Assembly (NCBI GenBank): GCA_949285905.1
Contig: CASDZV010000048.1
Location: forward strand, 1-64,000
DNA: 64,000 nt
DNA from: an uncultured Spirochaetales bacterium
Lineage (GTDB): Bacteria > Spirochaetota > Spirochaetia > Sphaerochaetales > Sphaerochaetaceae
Direction of reading: 5' to 3'
A program made the position numbers and the translations under genes. Under the pieces are notes generated by a model that made no database searches, was not told the DNA's origin, and saw only the letters and a program-made list of their open reading frames with translations. Position 1 is the stretch's first letter; every line of letters begins with the position of its first letter. Shown here piece after piece: positions 7,731 to 16,799 of this stretch.

Positions 7731-8918
7731 ATGAGAAAAGTTATAGCACTTCTGCTTGTTGCTTTTGTCTGCCTTGCAGGTGTCACAGCAGGTGGCTCGG
7801 GAGAGAGCGGCTCGGGCGATACATATAAGATCGGTTTCATTGGACCTCTTACAGGCGATAATGCAAACTACGGTATCAGATGTTCCAACGCAGCTCGTCT
7901 CGCTGTCAATGAAATCAACGCAGATGGCGGTATTGACGGAAAAATGCTTGAACTGATCGCAGAAGACAGTGAAGGTACTGTAGACAAGGCTCTCGCTGCT
8001 TATGAGAAGCTGGCATACATGGACGAGGTATGTGCTATTATTGGGCCTGTTTTCACTTCTCCAGCTCTTGCAGTCGCACAGCGCTGCCAGGAAGATGGTA
8101 TTGTCATGATTTCCCCATCCGCAACACATAAGGATGTCACAGCACAGCCTGCAACAAATCCTGATGGTCTCAACTATGTCTTCAGAACAGTTCCTTCTGA
8201 TGCTCTTCAGTCAGAGGTCGCAGGTCACTACTTCTATGAAGTACTTGGCTACAGAAAGCTTGCATCTCTTTATGCTATGAATGATTACAGCCAGGGACTT
8301 GCTCTTGGTATGAAAGAGACATTCGAGGCTCTCGGTGGCGATGTTGTCGCAGAAGAGACATGTATGGTAGGTGACAAGGACTTCAGGACACAGCTTACAC
8401 AGATCAAGGCTGCAAATCCTGAAGCAATTTATATTCCTAACTACACAGTTGAGGATGCACAGATTCTTGAGCAGGCTGCACAGCTTGGCGTGAATGTGAG
8501 ATTCCTCTCCAGTGACGGATTCTCAGATCCTGAGATCTACAATCTTGCTCCGGACTTCACAGATGGCGTTATCTATGTCGGTCCTGCACAGGCAGAGGCT
8601 TCTTCAATCCTCGCAGATTTCCAGGTCGCATATGGTGAGGCATACAATGGAGATGCTCCGGATTCATTCGCCACAAACAGCTACGATGCTACATATATTC
8701 TTGCAGCAGCTCTCGACAGGGCCGGATCTGCAGATACGAAGCTCGTACGCGATGAAGTCGCAGCAACATCGGATTTCCAGGGCGCAAACGGCACGATGAA
8801 CTTTGCAGCTAATGGAGACCTTGTAGCAAGCCAGGGTGTTTATGAAGTTGATGGCATCACACCTGTTTATGTAGGATCTTTCCAGGTTGTTGACGGCCAT
8901 ATCGTACAGGTTGACTGA
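7731..8918 (+). CDS. livJ: Branched-chain amino acid ABC transporter, substrate-binding protein
   Basis: Periplasmic receptor of a Liv/HAAT-type importer for branched-chain or other hydrophobic amino acids. The 395-residue product has a signal peptide ending VTA followed by GGSGESGSG with no lipobox cysteine, then a type 1 periplasmic binding fold: IGFIGPLTGDNANYG at the start of lobe 1, AIIGPVFTSPALAVA and MISPSATHKDVT for ligand contacts, LASLYAMNDYSQGLALG later. I start at the ATG at 7731, preceded by GGAGGT, rather than the longer in-frame start at 7677, because it begins exactly at the signal peptide. It is the first gene of livJHMGF; a hairpin separates it from livH, a common way to give the binding protein more mRNA. 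Confidence 0.93.
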   Translation: MRKVIALLLVAFVCLAGVTAGGSGESGSGDTYKIGFIGPLTGDNANYGIRCSNAARLAVNEINADGGIDGKMLELIAEDSEGTVDKALAAYEKLAYMDEVCAIIGPVFTSPALAVAQRCQEDGIVMISPSATHKDVTAQPATNPDGLNYVFRTVPSDALQSEVAGHYFYEVLGYRKLASLYAMNDYSQGLALGMKETFEALGGDVVAEETCMVGDKDFRTQLTQIKAANPEAIYIPNYTVEDAQILEQAAQLGVNVRFLSSDGFSDPEIYNLAPDFTDGVIYVGPAQAEASSILADFQVAYGEAYNGDAPDSFATNSYDATYILAAALDRAGSADTKLVRDEVAATSDFQGANGTMNFAANGDLVASQGVYEVDGITPVYVGSFQVVDGHIVQVD

Positions 8919-8940
8919 TTCAGCCGAAATATAGGACATT

Positions 8941-8970
8941 ACTGTCGGAGAGCTCATGCTTTCCGACAGT
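8941..8970 (+). promoter_or_regulatory. Intercistronic hairpin between livJ and livH
   Basis: ACTGTCGGA (8941-8949) and TCCGACAGT (8962-8970) form a perfect 9-bp stem with a 12-base loop. No strong T-run follows, so partial termination or 3' end protection of livJ mRNA is more likely than full termination. Confidence 0.6.
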
Positions 8971-9000
8971 TTGCTTGTCAAAAGCCTCAGGGAGGAGTAA

Positions 9001-9927
9001 GTGGGCACATTAACACTTTACATGCAGTACATTGTGAACGGATTGACGCTGGGAGCCATCTATTCGCTGATTGCTCTTGGATATACGATGGTGTACGGCA
9101 TCCTCAAGTTCATAAATTTCGCACATGGCGATATCCTCATGGTCGGTGCATTTGTCGGCCTGATTATCTATACAGCCCTTACCGGTGGAGAAGCCGCAGA
9201 CCCGGGTGTATGGACAATCATCGCGTTCTTCATTTCCATGATTGCCAGCATGGCTTTCTGTGCAGTTCTGGGTATGGCGATTGAGAGAATTGCATATAAG
9301 CCGCTCAGAAATGCAAACAGACTTGCTCCTCTGCTTTCTGCAATCGGCGTCTCTTTCATTCTCTCAAATGGCGCTGCATGGATTTTCGGCACTCAGTCAC
9401 GTCGTTTCCCATATCCGTTCGAGAATGAACCAATTCATATCGGGGCAATTACAATAACGCCTCATCAGATAGTCATCGTTGTTGTTTCCATTGTGATGAT
9501 GATTCTCCTGACATCATTTGTCAGCAAGACAAGAATGGGAAAGGCTATGAGAGCCGCATCGCTTGATCAGTCTACAAGCATGCTCATGGGCATCAATGTC
9601 AATAGAGTCATATCGCTGACATTTGCAATCGGCAGTGCACTTGCCGCAGTTGGCGGTATCCTTGCAGCTTTTGATTTCCGTGTTTATCCCTCGATGGGTA
9701 CGATGACTGGTCTCAAGGCTTTTGTCGCCGCTGTTATCGGAGGAATCGGAAATATCCAGGGTGCTATGATCGGAGGTGTGCTTCTCGGTATTCTTGAAGC
9801 AGTCGGTGCTCCGCTTCTGCATATACCGAACGGTATGAGGGATACAGTTGCCTTTGCCGTTCTCATTATCGTCCTTCTGGTCAAGCCAGATGGTATACTC
9901 GGCAAGAACGAGAGGGAGAAGGTCTGA
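9001..9927 (+). CDS. livH: Branched-chain amino acid ABC transporter permease LivH
   Basis: One of the two membrane subunits of the Liv importer. The 308-residue protein is strongly hydrophobic with about eight membrane segments. It has the LivH hallmarks: NGLTLGAIYSLIALGYTMVYG near the N-terminus, NFAHGDILMVGAF, and near the C-terminus KAFVAAVIGGIGNIQGAMIGG, the contact loop for the ATPases. The start is GTG at 9001 with GGAGG eight bases upstream. LivM follows with a one-base gap, so the two are almost surely translated together. Confidence 0.94.
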   Translation: MGTLTLYMQYIVNGLTLGAIYSLIALGYTMVYGILKFINFAHGDILMVGAFVGLIIYTALTGGEAADPGVWTIIAFFISMIASMAFCAVLGMAIERIAYKPLRNANRLAPLLSAIGVSFILSNGAAWIFGTQSRRFPYPFENEPIHIGAITITPHQIVIVVVSIVMMILLTSFVSKTRMGKAMRAASLDQSTSMLMGINVNRVISLTFAIGSALAAVGGILAAFDFRVYPSMGTMTGLKAFVAAVIGGIGNIQGAMIGGVLLGILEAVGAPLLHIPNGMRDTVAFAVLIIVLLVKPDGILGKNEREKV

Positions 9928-9928
9928 T

Positions 9929-10873
9929 ATGCTTAATTTCTTCCAGCTCATCCTTATATATGCAGGTATCTATGCCATCATGGCTATCGGGCAGAACTGT
10001 ATCACTGGATACACAGGTATGCTATCGCTCTGTCATGCAGGATTTTTCTGTATTGGAAGCTATGCGACTGCAATCATGTGCAAGACATTCGGTCTTTCAT
10101 TCTGGGTTTCCCTCCCTGTAGCTGCACTTGCAACAGGGATTGTGGGACTGCTTATCGGTATCCCTACGCTCCGTCTCAAAGGCGATTATCTCTGTATCGC
10201 TACGCTTGGTCTTGGAGAAATTATCCGCAACGTGGCTACTAACCTCAATCCTGTAGGTTATAACAGCATTCCGCGTGCTTCTCTTTTCGGTTATCAGTTC
10301 GCTTCCCGCAACAAGCTGGCATTCATATTCCTTATCTGGGCCTTTGTCCTTATTTTCTATATCTTGTTCCAGCAGCTTGCACATAGCAGGTTAGGTCGTG
10401 CAATGGTTGCTGTCAGAGAAGATGAGGTCGCGGCACAGTCCAATGGTATCAATGTGACCAAGTACAAGATCAGCTCTTTCGTGCTTGGTGCAGCTGTAGG
10501 TGGTATCGCTGGCTGTCTGCAGACGGCTTATACGCTTACAGTCCAGCCGGGATCCTATACTTTCATGGTCTCTGTCATGGTCCTATGTACAGTTGTCCTC
10601 GGTGGTATGGGTAATGCAAAAGCTGTAATTCTCGGTGCGTTCATCATACAGTTCATCTCATATCTTCCACAGCTAACTGGACTGACAAATGTCATTCCGG
10701 CACAGGCTAAGCAGATTATCTATGGCCTTCTTCTTGTCGTCATGATGCTTACAAGGCCTCAGGGAATCCTTGGCCGCGATAAATTCCGCTATGGCGATCC
10801 ACGAACCAGAAAGGAGAAGCTTCATGACTTCTTCGTCCGGCCTAAGAAAAGCGTGAAGGGAGGTAAGGCATGA
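9929..10873 (+). CDS. livM: Branched-chain amino acid ABC transporter permease LivM
   Basis: Second membrane subunit, 314 residues, with eight or more hydrophobic segments. LivM signatures are visible: GQNCITGYTGMLSLCHAGFF, LIGIPTLRLKGDYLCIATLGLGEI, then VREDEVAAQSNGINV and VVLGGMGNAKAVILGAF. I use the ATG at 9929, one base after the livH stop and preceded by GGGAGAAGG, rather than the longer frame from 9848 that would overlap livH. It overlaps livG by four bases (ATGA). Confidence 0.94.
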   Translation: MLNFFQLILIYAGIYAIMAIGQNCITGYTGMLSLCHAGFFCIGSYATAIMCKTFGLSFWVSLPVAALATGIVGLLIGIPTLRLKGDYLCIATLGLGEIIRNVATNLNPVGYNSIPRASLFGYQFASRNKLAFIFLIWAFVLIFYILFQQLAHSRLGRAMVAVREDEVAAQSNGINVTKYKISSFVLGAAVGGIAGCLQTAYTLTVQPGSYTFMVSVMVLCTVVLGGMGNAKAVILGAFIIQFISYLPQLTGLTNVIPAQAKQIIYGLLLVVMMLTRPQGILGRDKFRYGDPRTRKEKLHDFFVRPKKSVKGGKA

Positions 10874-11652
10874 GAATTCTTGAGACAGAGCATCTTACCC
10901 GGGAATTCGGCGGTGTTATCGCTGTAAACGATGTGGACTTCCGCGTTGAGAAAGGACTTGTGACAGGTCTTATCGGACCAAATGGTGCAGGAAAGACTAC
11001 GCTTTTCAATCAGATTACAGGGGTTGATAAACCGACAAGTGGAAAGATTATATTCGATGGAGAGGAAATAACAGGACTTCCGGCGTGGAAAATCAGCCGC
11101 ATGGGCATTGCTCGTACATTCCAGAACATCAGGCTCTACAAAGAGCTCACTGTTGTTGAGAATGTAATGATGGGACTGCATTTCAAAGTTGGTTCAGATC
11201 CATTCCATCACCGGTTTGCACAGGCTGTCAGAAGCTATGTCTTCGCAGCGCGTGAGAACAGGGAAGTCTATCGCAATGCAATGGAGTGGCTCCGCTTCTT
11301 CGAGCTTGAGGAACATGCGCAGGATTTCGCAGGAAGCCTTCCGTATGGCAAGCAGAGAGAGCTGGAGATTGCAAGAGCACTGGCGGCAGAGCCGAAACTC
11401 CTTTTCCTTGATGAGCCTGCCGCTGGTATGAATCCTGCAGAGACTGCACATCTGATGGCTGTTGTCGATAAAATCCGCAATCTCGGAGTGACTGTCGTGC
11501 TGATTGAGCATGATATGAAACTCGTCATGAACATCTGTGATAATATCACGGTACTTAATTTCGGCATGAAGATTGCTGAAGGAACACCGAATGAGATTAA
11601 GCACGACAAGGGTGTTATCGAAGCGTACCTTGGCAGAGAAGAGGAGGAGTGA
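10870..11652 (+). CDS. livG: Branched-chain amino acid ABC transporter ATPase LivG
   Basis: ATP-binding subunit, 260 residues. Walker A is GPNGAGKTT, the Q-loop lies in ARTFQNIRL, the signature region reads LPYGKQRELEIARAL, Walker B is LLFLDEPAAGMN, and the switch histidine is in VVLIEHDMKLV. The Q at the signature (YGKQRELE) is normal for LivG. Start overlaps the livM stop (ATGA); livF begins one base after the stop codon, so all five liv genes form one operon. Confidence 0.95.
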   Translation: MRILETEHLTREFGGVIAVNDVDFRVEKGLVTGLIGPNGAGKTTLFNQITGVDKPTSGKIIFDGEEITGLPAWKISRMGIARTFQNIRLYKELTVVENVMMGLHFKVGSDPFHHRFAQAVRSYVFAARENREVYRNAMEWLRFFELEEHAQDFAGSLPYGKQRELEIARALAAEPKLLFLDEPAAGMNPAETAHLMAVVDKIRNLGVTVVLIEHDMKLVMNICDNITVLNFGMKIAEGTPNEIKHDKGVIEAYLGREEEE

Positions 11653-11653
11653 G

Positions 11654-12388
11654 ATGGGTGAGATACTTAAGATTGACGGAATCTCCGTCTCATATGGGAA
11701 CATCAGAGCTCTTTCAAATGTCTCCATGAGCGTTGAGGAGGGTGCGATTGTCTCCTTGATCGGAGCCAATGGTGCAGGCAAGTCGACGCTGTTGAAGGCC
11801 ATTGTGGGGCTGGAACCGCTTAAAGAAGGCAGTATCACATATGATGGAGAAGTCATCTGCCAGACAAAACATCATGGCAGCCTCACAACAGATCTGATTG
11901 CCCGCCGCGGTATCGCGCTTGTACCAGAGGGAAGGCATGTATTTGCAGATATGACAGTTGAGGAAAATCTTGATATGGGAGCATTCATGGTCCGCGATCA
12001 GGAGCTCATCAGCAAACGCAAAGCTGACATGTTCGATCTTTTCCCAATTCTCGGTGCAAGAAAGAAGCAGAAGACACGTTCCCTCTCCGGGGGAGAGCAG
12101 CAGATGATGGCTATTGCCCGCGCGCTTATGTCAGGGCCGAGGCTGCTTCTTCTCGATGAGCCGGGACTTGGACTTGCACCGCTTATCGTTCAGGATATAT
12201 TCAATACTATCAAGCTGATCAATGAGACAAATAAAGTTACAGTCTTCCTTGTTGAGCAGAATGCCCGTCTTGCTCTTAAGTCTTCCAGTTATGGTTATGT
12301 GCTTGAGAACGGCAAGATCGTCCTTCAGGACAGCGGTGCAGCTCTTCTCGGCAATGAGCGGGTGCAGAAAGCATATCTTGGCGCATGA
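11654..12388 (+). CDS. livF: Branched-chain amino acid ABC transporter ATPase LivF
   Basis: Second ATP-binding subunit, 244 residues. Walker A GANGAGKST, LVPEGRHVFADMTVEENL (typical of LivF), signature LSGGEQQMMAIARAL, Walker B LLLLDEPGLGLAP, switch VFLVEQNARLAL. I use the ATG at 11654 after AGGAGGAG; the longer in-frame start at 11573 would lie inside livG. It is the last gene of the operon; a strong terminator follows three bases after the stop codon. Confidence 0.95.
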   Translation: MGEILKIDGISVSYGNIRALSNVSMSVEEGAIVSLIGANGAGKSTLLKAIVGLEPLKEGSITYDGEVICQTKHHGSLTTDLIARRGIALVPEGRHVFADMTVEENLDMGAFMVRDQELISKRKADMFDLFPILGARKKQKTRSLSGGEQQMMAIARALMSGPRLLLLDEPGLGLAPLIVQDIFNTIKLINETNKVTVFLVEQNARLALKSSSYGYVLENGKIVLQDSGAALLGNERVQKAYLGA

Positions 12389-12390
12389 AA

Positions 12391-12417
12391 AGAGGAGCTG
12401 CGGCTCCTCTTTTTCTT
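12391..12417 (+). terminator. Terminator of the liv operon
   Basis: AGAGGAGC (12391-12398) pairs with GCTCCTCT (12403-12410) around a 4-base loop, followed by TTTTCTT. It overlaps the stop codon region of the convergent GH2-like gene. Confidence 0.9.
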
Positions 12418-14320
12418 AATGCATAGCGCTGTAAAGATCCATTACCTTCAGTGATGAAGTGAAATCGGAAAGTGTGATGTCCTCCTCTGCACGGAAGAAG
12501 ATTGTCTTCTCTGCCGATGGTCGGACTGTAATCATATTGTCTGAGAAAATGCCTTTTCTGCCGCACTCAAGCGCAACACAGAAAGCAGGCTTCTCAACAG
12601 TCAGCTTGACAGCAAATGAATGAGGCCCATTCTGCAGAGTCTCCATTCTCAGCAGCGGATTCTCCAGTTTCAGGCATTTTGGTTTATCCAGAAGAAGCGT
12701 ACGTTCCCTGAGAACGGCCTTTGTGGACATCTTCACATACAGAAAAGATCGCGTCCTGTCTACTCTGTGCATTGGCAGTTCTGCGACTTTGACTAAGCTG
12801 CCGGCATCTGCTGTTACAGTATATTCCCTTGTATCCTTCTTGGCACCTGAAAGGTCCCGGAGCTTGATGGAGAATTCAGCTTCTTCACGCTGCATCGTAT
12901 CGTTCACAAAATATACGGATACAGATTTCCCTTCATCGATAATCAATGGCGAAAGGGGGGAGAAGAATTCTCTGGCTGAATACTGTAAGAGCTTCCATTT
13001 CCCGCCATACTCTATGGCTGACGGTCCAATAGCAGGCCAGCTGTCTGCAAGAAGTGACAGCATGCATCCTGCATCTCCTCTTATTCTTGCTGTTCCTGCT
13101 GCTCTTCCGGCTTCAATAGCGGCACCTGCCTGGGAAAGATAGACAAGGCTTCCTTCCACTCTCGGGAAGAGGAAATATGAAGCGACTGAATTGAGAATCG
13201 CTCCTGTGCCAGTGCTGTGCAGGTCCGCATCAGGGGAAGAAATATTACGTTCTCCTCCATTCCATATGCGGCTGAGTGTTTCTTTTGAAGGGAACGAAGA
13301 GGAGACAACGGGCTCAGGAAGCTCACTTTTTCTGCTGGAATCAAGGAGCACGATACCATAGCGCATTGCCGCTTCTGTGAGGGTGTGCCGCGCATGGTTT
13401 GCTGTAAGAAGAAGCGTGTTCATGTTTGCTTCTGCAGCATGCCGGAACACTCTGTTGATGTCCACATCATCGGTGCGCGATGGAATGAGATTCAGCGGAG
13501 AAAGCACTGCACCTTTCATGAACACTTTCCTTCCATTCACGAAGAGTTTCCTGTCAATCAGTGATATTGTCCTGAATGCTATAGTGCGGCTTGCTTTGTA
13601 ACCGGCGACAGATATGCTTACAGGATAGACAGGCTGCTGTCCCATGCCAGCCGGCCACCAGAGACAGGCATCTTTCTCTTCTATCGATATCAGATATTCT
13701 CCGCTGCCTTCTGTGATTCTCAGACTGCCCCGTTCAGTCCTGTTCTGGATGGTTATCTCATATTCAGTTTCTGAATCATGCTGGGAAATGACAGGGATTA
13801 TCACATCAATCATCCAGTGACCGTTCCTGAGTTCTGTCTCAGCTTCCGAGCCTGCGATGATGAAATCAGGGGAGCTCAGCAGCTTCATGCTGCGCCAGAC
13901 TCCAGGGAAGTGTCCGTGCTCATGACAGCGTGGAAAGACGATTTCGATTGTGTTGCTTCCTTCAGTCACATACCCGGAAATATCGAGAAGAAGCGGGCTA
14001 TCGTCATCTTTCTCTGCTGCTTTCTTCCCGTTGATGAGAATCGATGAAGGTGAGAGGCTTCCGCATTTGATGAAGTGCATGTCAGCTATGCTGGAAATGC
14101 TGAATGTCCGTGATATGGTCCATGTGGATTCTCTTACCCATTCTGCACGTTCAAGCTCTCTGCCGTCATATGGTTCGTTTATCAGTCCATTCTCTAAAAG
14201 TGTATCATGGAGACTTCCCGGAATAGACATTTCCCATTCCGTGCCTTGCTCAATTCCGCTGCTTTTCATCGGAGATGTGGCAGTAAGTCTCCACCGTCCA
14301 TCAAGAGTAGTGGTAATCAT
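12416..14320 (-). CDS. Beta-mannosidase-like GH2 protein lacking the catalytic core
   Basis: A 634-residue protein clearly related to family 2 glycoside hydrolases of the beta-mannosidase type: N-terminal sugar-binding jelly roll (DGRWRL, PGSLHDTLLENGLI, HFPGVWRSMKL), an Ig-like domain with ACLWWPAGMGQQPVYPVSI, the start of the barrel (LFVNGRKVFMKGAV, AAEANMNTLLLTANHA) and the late barrel strand (CMLSLLADSWPAIGPSAIEYGGKWKLLQY). The usual RVWGGG motif after NMN is changed to LLTANHA, the NEN acid/base motif and the SEFG nucleophile motif are absent, and the whole is roughly 200 residues shorter than active enzymes. No signal peptide, so probably cytoplasmic. It has a strong GGAGGAGG site. Best read as a non-catalytic, perhaps carbohydrate-binding or regulatory, homologue. 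Confidence 0.8.
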   Translation of the reverse strand: MITTTLDGRWRLTATSPMKSSGIEQGTEWEMSIPGSLHDTLLENGLINEPYDGRELERAEWVRESTWTISRTFSISSIADMHFIKCGSLSPSSILINGKKAAEKDDDSPLLLDISGYVTEGSNTIEIVFPRCHEHGHFPGVWRSMKLLSSPDFIIAGSEAETELRNGHWMIDVIIPVISQHDSETEYEITIQNRTERGSLRITEGSGEYLISIEEKDACLWWPAGMGQQPVYPVSISVAGYKASRTIAFRTISLIDRKLFVNGRKVFMKGAVLSPLNLIPSRTDDVDINRVFRHAAEANMNTLLLTANHARHTLTEAAMRYGIVLLDSSRKSELPEPVVSSSFPSKETLSRIWNGGERNISSPDADLHSTGTGAILNSVASYFLFPRVEGSLVYLSQAGAAIEAGRAAGTARIRGDAGCMLSLLADSWPAIGPSAIEYGGKWKLLQYSAREFFSPLSPLIIDEGKSVSVYFVNDTMQREEAEFSIKLRDLSGAKKDTREYTVTADAGSLVKVAELPMHRVDRTRSFLYVKMSTKAVLRERTLLLDKPKCLKLENPLLRMETLQNGPHSFAVKLTVEKPAFCVALECGRKGIFSDNMITVRPSAEKTIFFRAEEDITLSDFTSSLKVMDLYSAMH

Positions 14321-14474
14321 TCCTCCTCCCTTTTATGTGATTATAACATGCTGTTGGCCTGTTTTGGTGAAAAGCATCTTCAATTTGGAGTTCATGAAAG
14401 GTTTTCATATAGTTGATAAGCGTGTAAAATATTGCAAAGGAAGTCTGCTGATTTCCCTGAAAGGAGGTCCTGAG

Positions 14475-15119
14475 ATGATTATAGCCAGAAGAATGACCAG
14501 AAACCCTGTTACAGCCACACCTGACATGTCCATAGGAGAGGCGTCGGATCTGATGAAGAGGGAGAAAGTTCACCGTCTGCCTGTTCTTGATAAGGATAAG
14601 AATCTTGTAGGGGTCATTACAGAGAAGGATATTCTTCACGCTTCTCCTTCTCCTGCCTCAAGTCTTTCCATTCATGAGATGGCATATCTTCTGTCAAAGC
14701 TGACTGTGAAGAAGCTGATGACAAAGGATCCTGTGACAATTTCAGAAGATACAACAGTTGAGGAAGCTGCGAGACTGATGAGCGATCAGGATCTTTCATG
14801 TCTGCCTGTTGTAAATGGCACAAAGCTTGTCGGTATCGTCACAAAGAGCGATATGTTCCGCATCCTCCTGGAACTCTTCGGTGCACGCCACTTCGGAGTG
14901 CGGCTCTCATTCCTTGTCGAGGATAAGCCAGGAACAATTGCCGAGATCAGCCGTGCACTTGCAGATAAGGGGCTGGACATCATCTCGTTCGGTACATTCG
15001 CAGGAACAGATCCGACAAATGCAATCTGCACAATCAAAGTGCAAGGTTGTACGATGGATGAGCTTGTCGGAGTTATCAAGCCATTTGTCTCCGAAATTCT
15101 TGATGTCAGGGAAGTGTGA
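14475..15119 (+). CDS. CBS-pair and ACT domain protein (AcuB-like)
   Basis: A 214-residue cytoplasmic protein. Residues about 1-60 and 75-130 are two CBS motifs (RMTRNPVTATPDMSIGEAS with HRLPVLDKDKNLVGVITEKD; LMTKDPVTISEDTTVEEAA with LPVVNGTKLVGIVTKSD). Residues about 145-214 form an ACT domain (LSFLVEDKPGTIAEISRAL). CBS pairs usually bind adenine nucleotides and ACT domains amino acids, so this is a small-molecule sensor with no enzyme domain. Its partner is unknown. Start at ATG 14475 after a perfect AAGGAGGT. The Smr-domain gene follows three bases after the stop. Confidence 0.88.
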   Translation: MIIARRMTRNPVTATPDMSIGEASDLMKREKVHRLPVLDKDKNLVGVITEKDILHASPSPASSLSIHEMAYLLSKLTVKKLMTKDPVTISEDTTVEEAARLMSDQDLSCLPVVNGTKLVGIVTKSDMFRILLELFGARHFGVRLSFLVEDKPGTIAEISRALADKGLDIISFGTFAGTDPTNAICTIKVQGCTMDELVGVIKPFVSEILDVREV

Positions 15120-15122
15120 GGA

Positions 15123-16445
15123 TTGGGACGCAAGAAGACTAGAGCTCAGGATATCAAGCGGCGCTTGAGCGAAGATGATGCGTCGCTTTCTCCGTTTGCT
15201 TCAATTAAGCTTGTTGAGAAAAAGGAGCCCGAGAGGAAGAAAGAGATAGTACGTCCGGTGCCTAAGAAGCCCTCTGAGATAGTGCAGGGCTATAATCCGT
15301 CATCATCTTTTGCCGATATCCTTTATGCGTATGAGCATACTGGCAACCCTTATGTCATGCCATCCAAAGCGCGCAAAGCTGAGATTGCTTCTTACCAGAC
15401 TGATTTCGGTGCGATTCTCGACAAATGGGAAAACAGAGGGAAGACTCCTGTCAGAAAACAAAAAAGCGTAGAAACTCCTAAGAGCACTTATAAGCCAACG
15501 AAATCATTCGGCGATATCCTCTCCCGTTATGAGGGGAAGAGTGTGCCTGAAACTCCAAATGCGGGAAAAACAGAGATTATCGAGGACCTTCCCGATGATG
15601 CGCCTCTTTTCAGAAAGGAAAGCGAAGATGAGAAACGCTCTCCAGAAGCTGCCTGGTCAATTTTCGGAAGCAATGAGAATTTTGTGAGGAAGGCAGAGGA
15701 AAAGTCCCCTGTACAGAATGAGAAGAAAGAAGCAAAGCGTGTTTCAGAGCCATATAAACCTACATCATCATTTGCAGATATCCTCCGCAGCTTTGAAGAG
15801 GGAGGACGTAAAAGAGCTGACAAAGCAGAGCCTGTGATCAAAGCTGTGCCTGAGAAAGAAGAGAATGCAGAAGTTCTCTCTGCAGATAATCTTTTCAAGA
15901 AGGAGAGTGATGATGAGAGGCGTTCTCCTGAAGCTGTCTGGTCGGTCTTCGGTAACAACAGGATTCCAGAGCAGAGGAAAACTGAAGTACCCTCATGCAA
16001 TGAGAATAAAACGGCTGATGCTGTTTCCCATTCCTCATATGAGAGCAAAGGGGCGTTTCCTGAGCTGCTTACTGCATATGAGAGAAAAGCAGAGAAGACT
16101 TTTGATGAGATTATGAAAGAGAAGGGCGACAATAAGGAGCATCGTCCAGCTCTGACAATATCGAAGCTGCGCACGATGCTACCTCAGGCGACGCTTGATC
16201 TCCATGGTGATACTATTTCTGAAGCTGAATCGGAAATCAGAACATTCCTTGCTGAATGTGCAGAGAACAGGATACGTAAGATCTCAATAATAACAGGCAA
16301 AGGACTCCACAGCGAGGATGGAGTAGGTGTTCTCAGAGATGCTGCGATCAGAGTCCTTAGTGAATCCGGAATGGTAAGCGAGATGTGCAGCGCTCCTCTC
16401 TCCGCAGGTGGTGCCGGAGCGCTCTGGATTATTCTTAAAGCTTAG
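15123..16445 (+). CDS. Smr-domain protein with repeated linear motifs
   Basis: A 440-residue protein. The last 85 residues are an Smr domain ([15 protein letters not shown], then [19 protein letters not shown]), a fold with nicking or RNA-endonuclease activity in MutS2 and stand-alone Smr proteins. The first 350 residues look disordered and charged and hold five copies of a short motif of the type SFxDILxxYE (near residues 60, 94, 126, 214 and 309) and two copies of a longer block ([17 protein letters not shown] near 165; [17 protein letters not shown] near 260). The start is TTG at 15123, the only reasonable one, with AGGGAAG eight bases before it. It overlaps the convergent infA by four bases at the 3' ends. 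Confidence 0.85.
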   Translation: MGRKKTRAQDIKRRLSEDDASLSPFASIKLVEKKEPERKKEIVRPVPKKPSEIVQGYNPSSSFADILYAYEHTGNPYVMPSKARKAEIASYQTDFGAILDKWENRGKTPVRKQKSVETPKSTYKPTKSFGDILSRYEGKSVPETPNAGKTEIIEDLPDDAPLFRKESEDEKRSPEAAWSIFGSNENFVRKAEEKSPVQNEKKEAKRVSEPYKPTSSFADILRSFEEGGRKRADKAEPVIKAVPEKEENAEVLSADNLFKKESDDERRSPEAVWSVFGNNRIPEQRKTEVPSCNENKTADAVSHSSYESKGAFPELLTAYERKAEKTFDEIMKEKGDNKEHRPALTISKLRTMLPQATLDLHGDTISEAESEIRTFLAECAENRIRKISIITGKGLHSEDGVGVLRDAAIRVLSESGMVSEMCSAPLSAGGAGALWIILKA

Positions 16446-16660
16446 CGTTCCCTGTAAACAATTCTGCCCTTTGTGAGATCATATGGGGAAAGCTCTACTT
16501 TTACTGTGTCGCCGGGGACAATCCTGATGTAATGTTTCCTCATCTTTCCGGAAAGGTGTGCGAGGATTACAAGCTTGTTTGTGAGCTCAACGCGGAACAT
16601 TGTGTTCGGGAGAGCTTCTTTTACAACGCCCTCTACCTCGATTGCTTCTTCTTTAGCCAT
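16442..16660 (-). CDS. infA: Translation initiation factor IF-1
   Basis: A 72-residue S1/OB-fold protein that binds the A site of the 30S subunit during initiation. Sequence runs [66 protein letters not shown], typical from end to end. GGAG precedes the ATG. It is alone rather than in the ribosomal protein cluster, and its last four bases overlap the last four of the convergent Smr-domain gene. Confidence 0.96.
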   Translation of the reverse strand: MAKEEAIEVEGVVKEALPNTMFRVELTNKLVILAHLSGKMRKHYIRIVPGDTVKVELSPYDLTKGRIVYRER

Positions 16661-16799
16661 TTTTTCTCCTTAATTATTAAAGCCTTTTGCAGTCTATAGC
16701 TGTAACAGAATGCTGTCAATTGCATGGAAAACAGATGAAGCAATACATGCTTTCTAAATAGAAAGCAAACTTTCAATACAATGCCTGGCTCTTGTAGTG

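Noticed and set aside
9514..9951. 145-residue frame opposite livH
   Set aside because: Antisense shadow without signals.
11194..11856. 220-residue frame opposite livG/livF
   Set aside because: Antisense to two certain ATPase genes, no start signal, no family.
15527..16174. 215-residue frame opposite the Smr-domain gene
   Set aside because: Ser/Phe/Leu-rich antisense reading of the charged repeats; no ribosome binding site.
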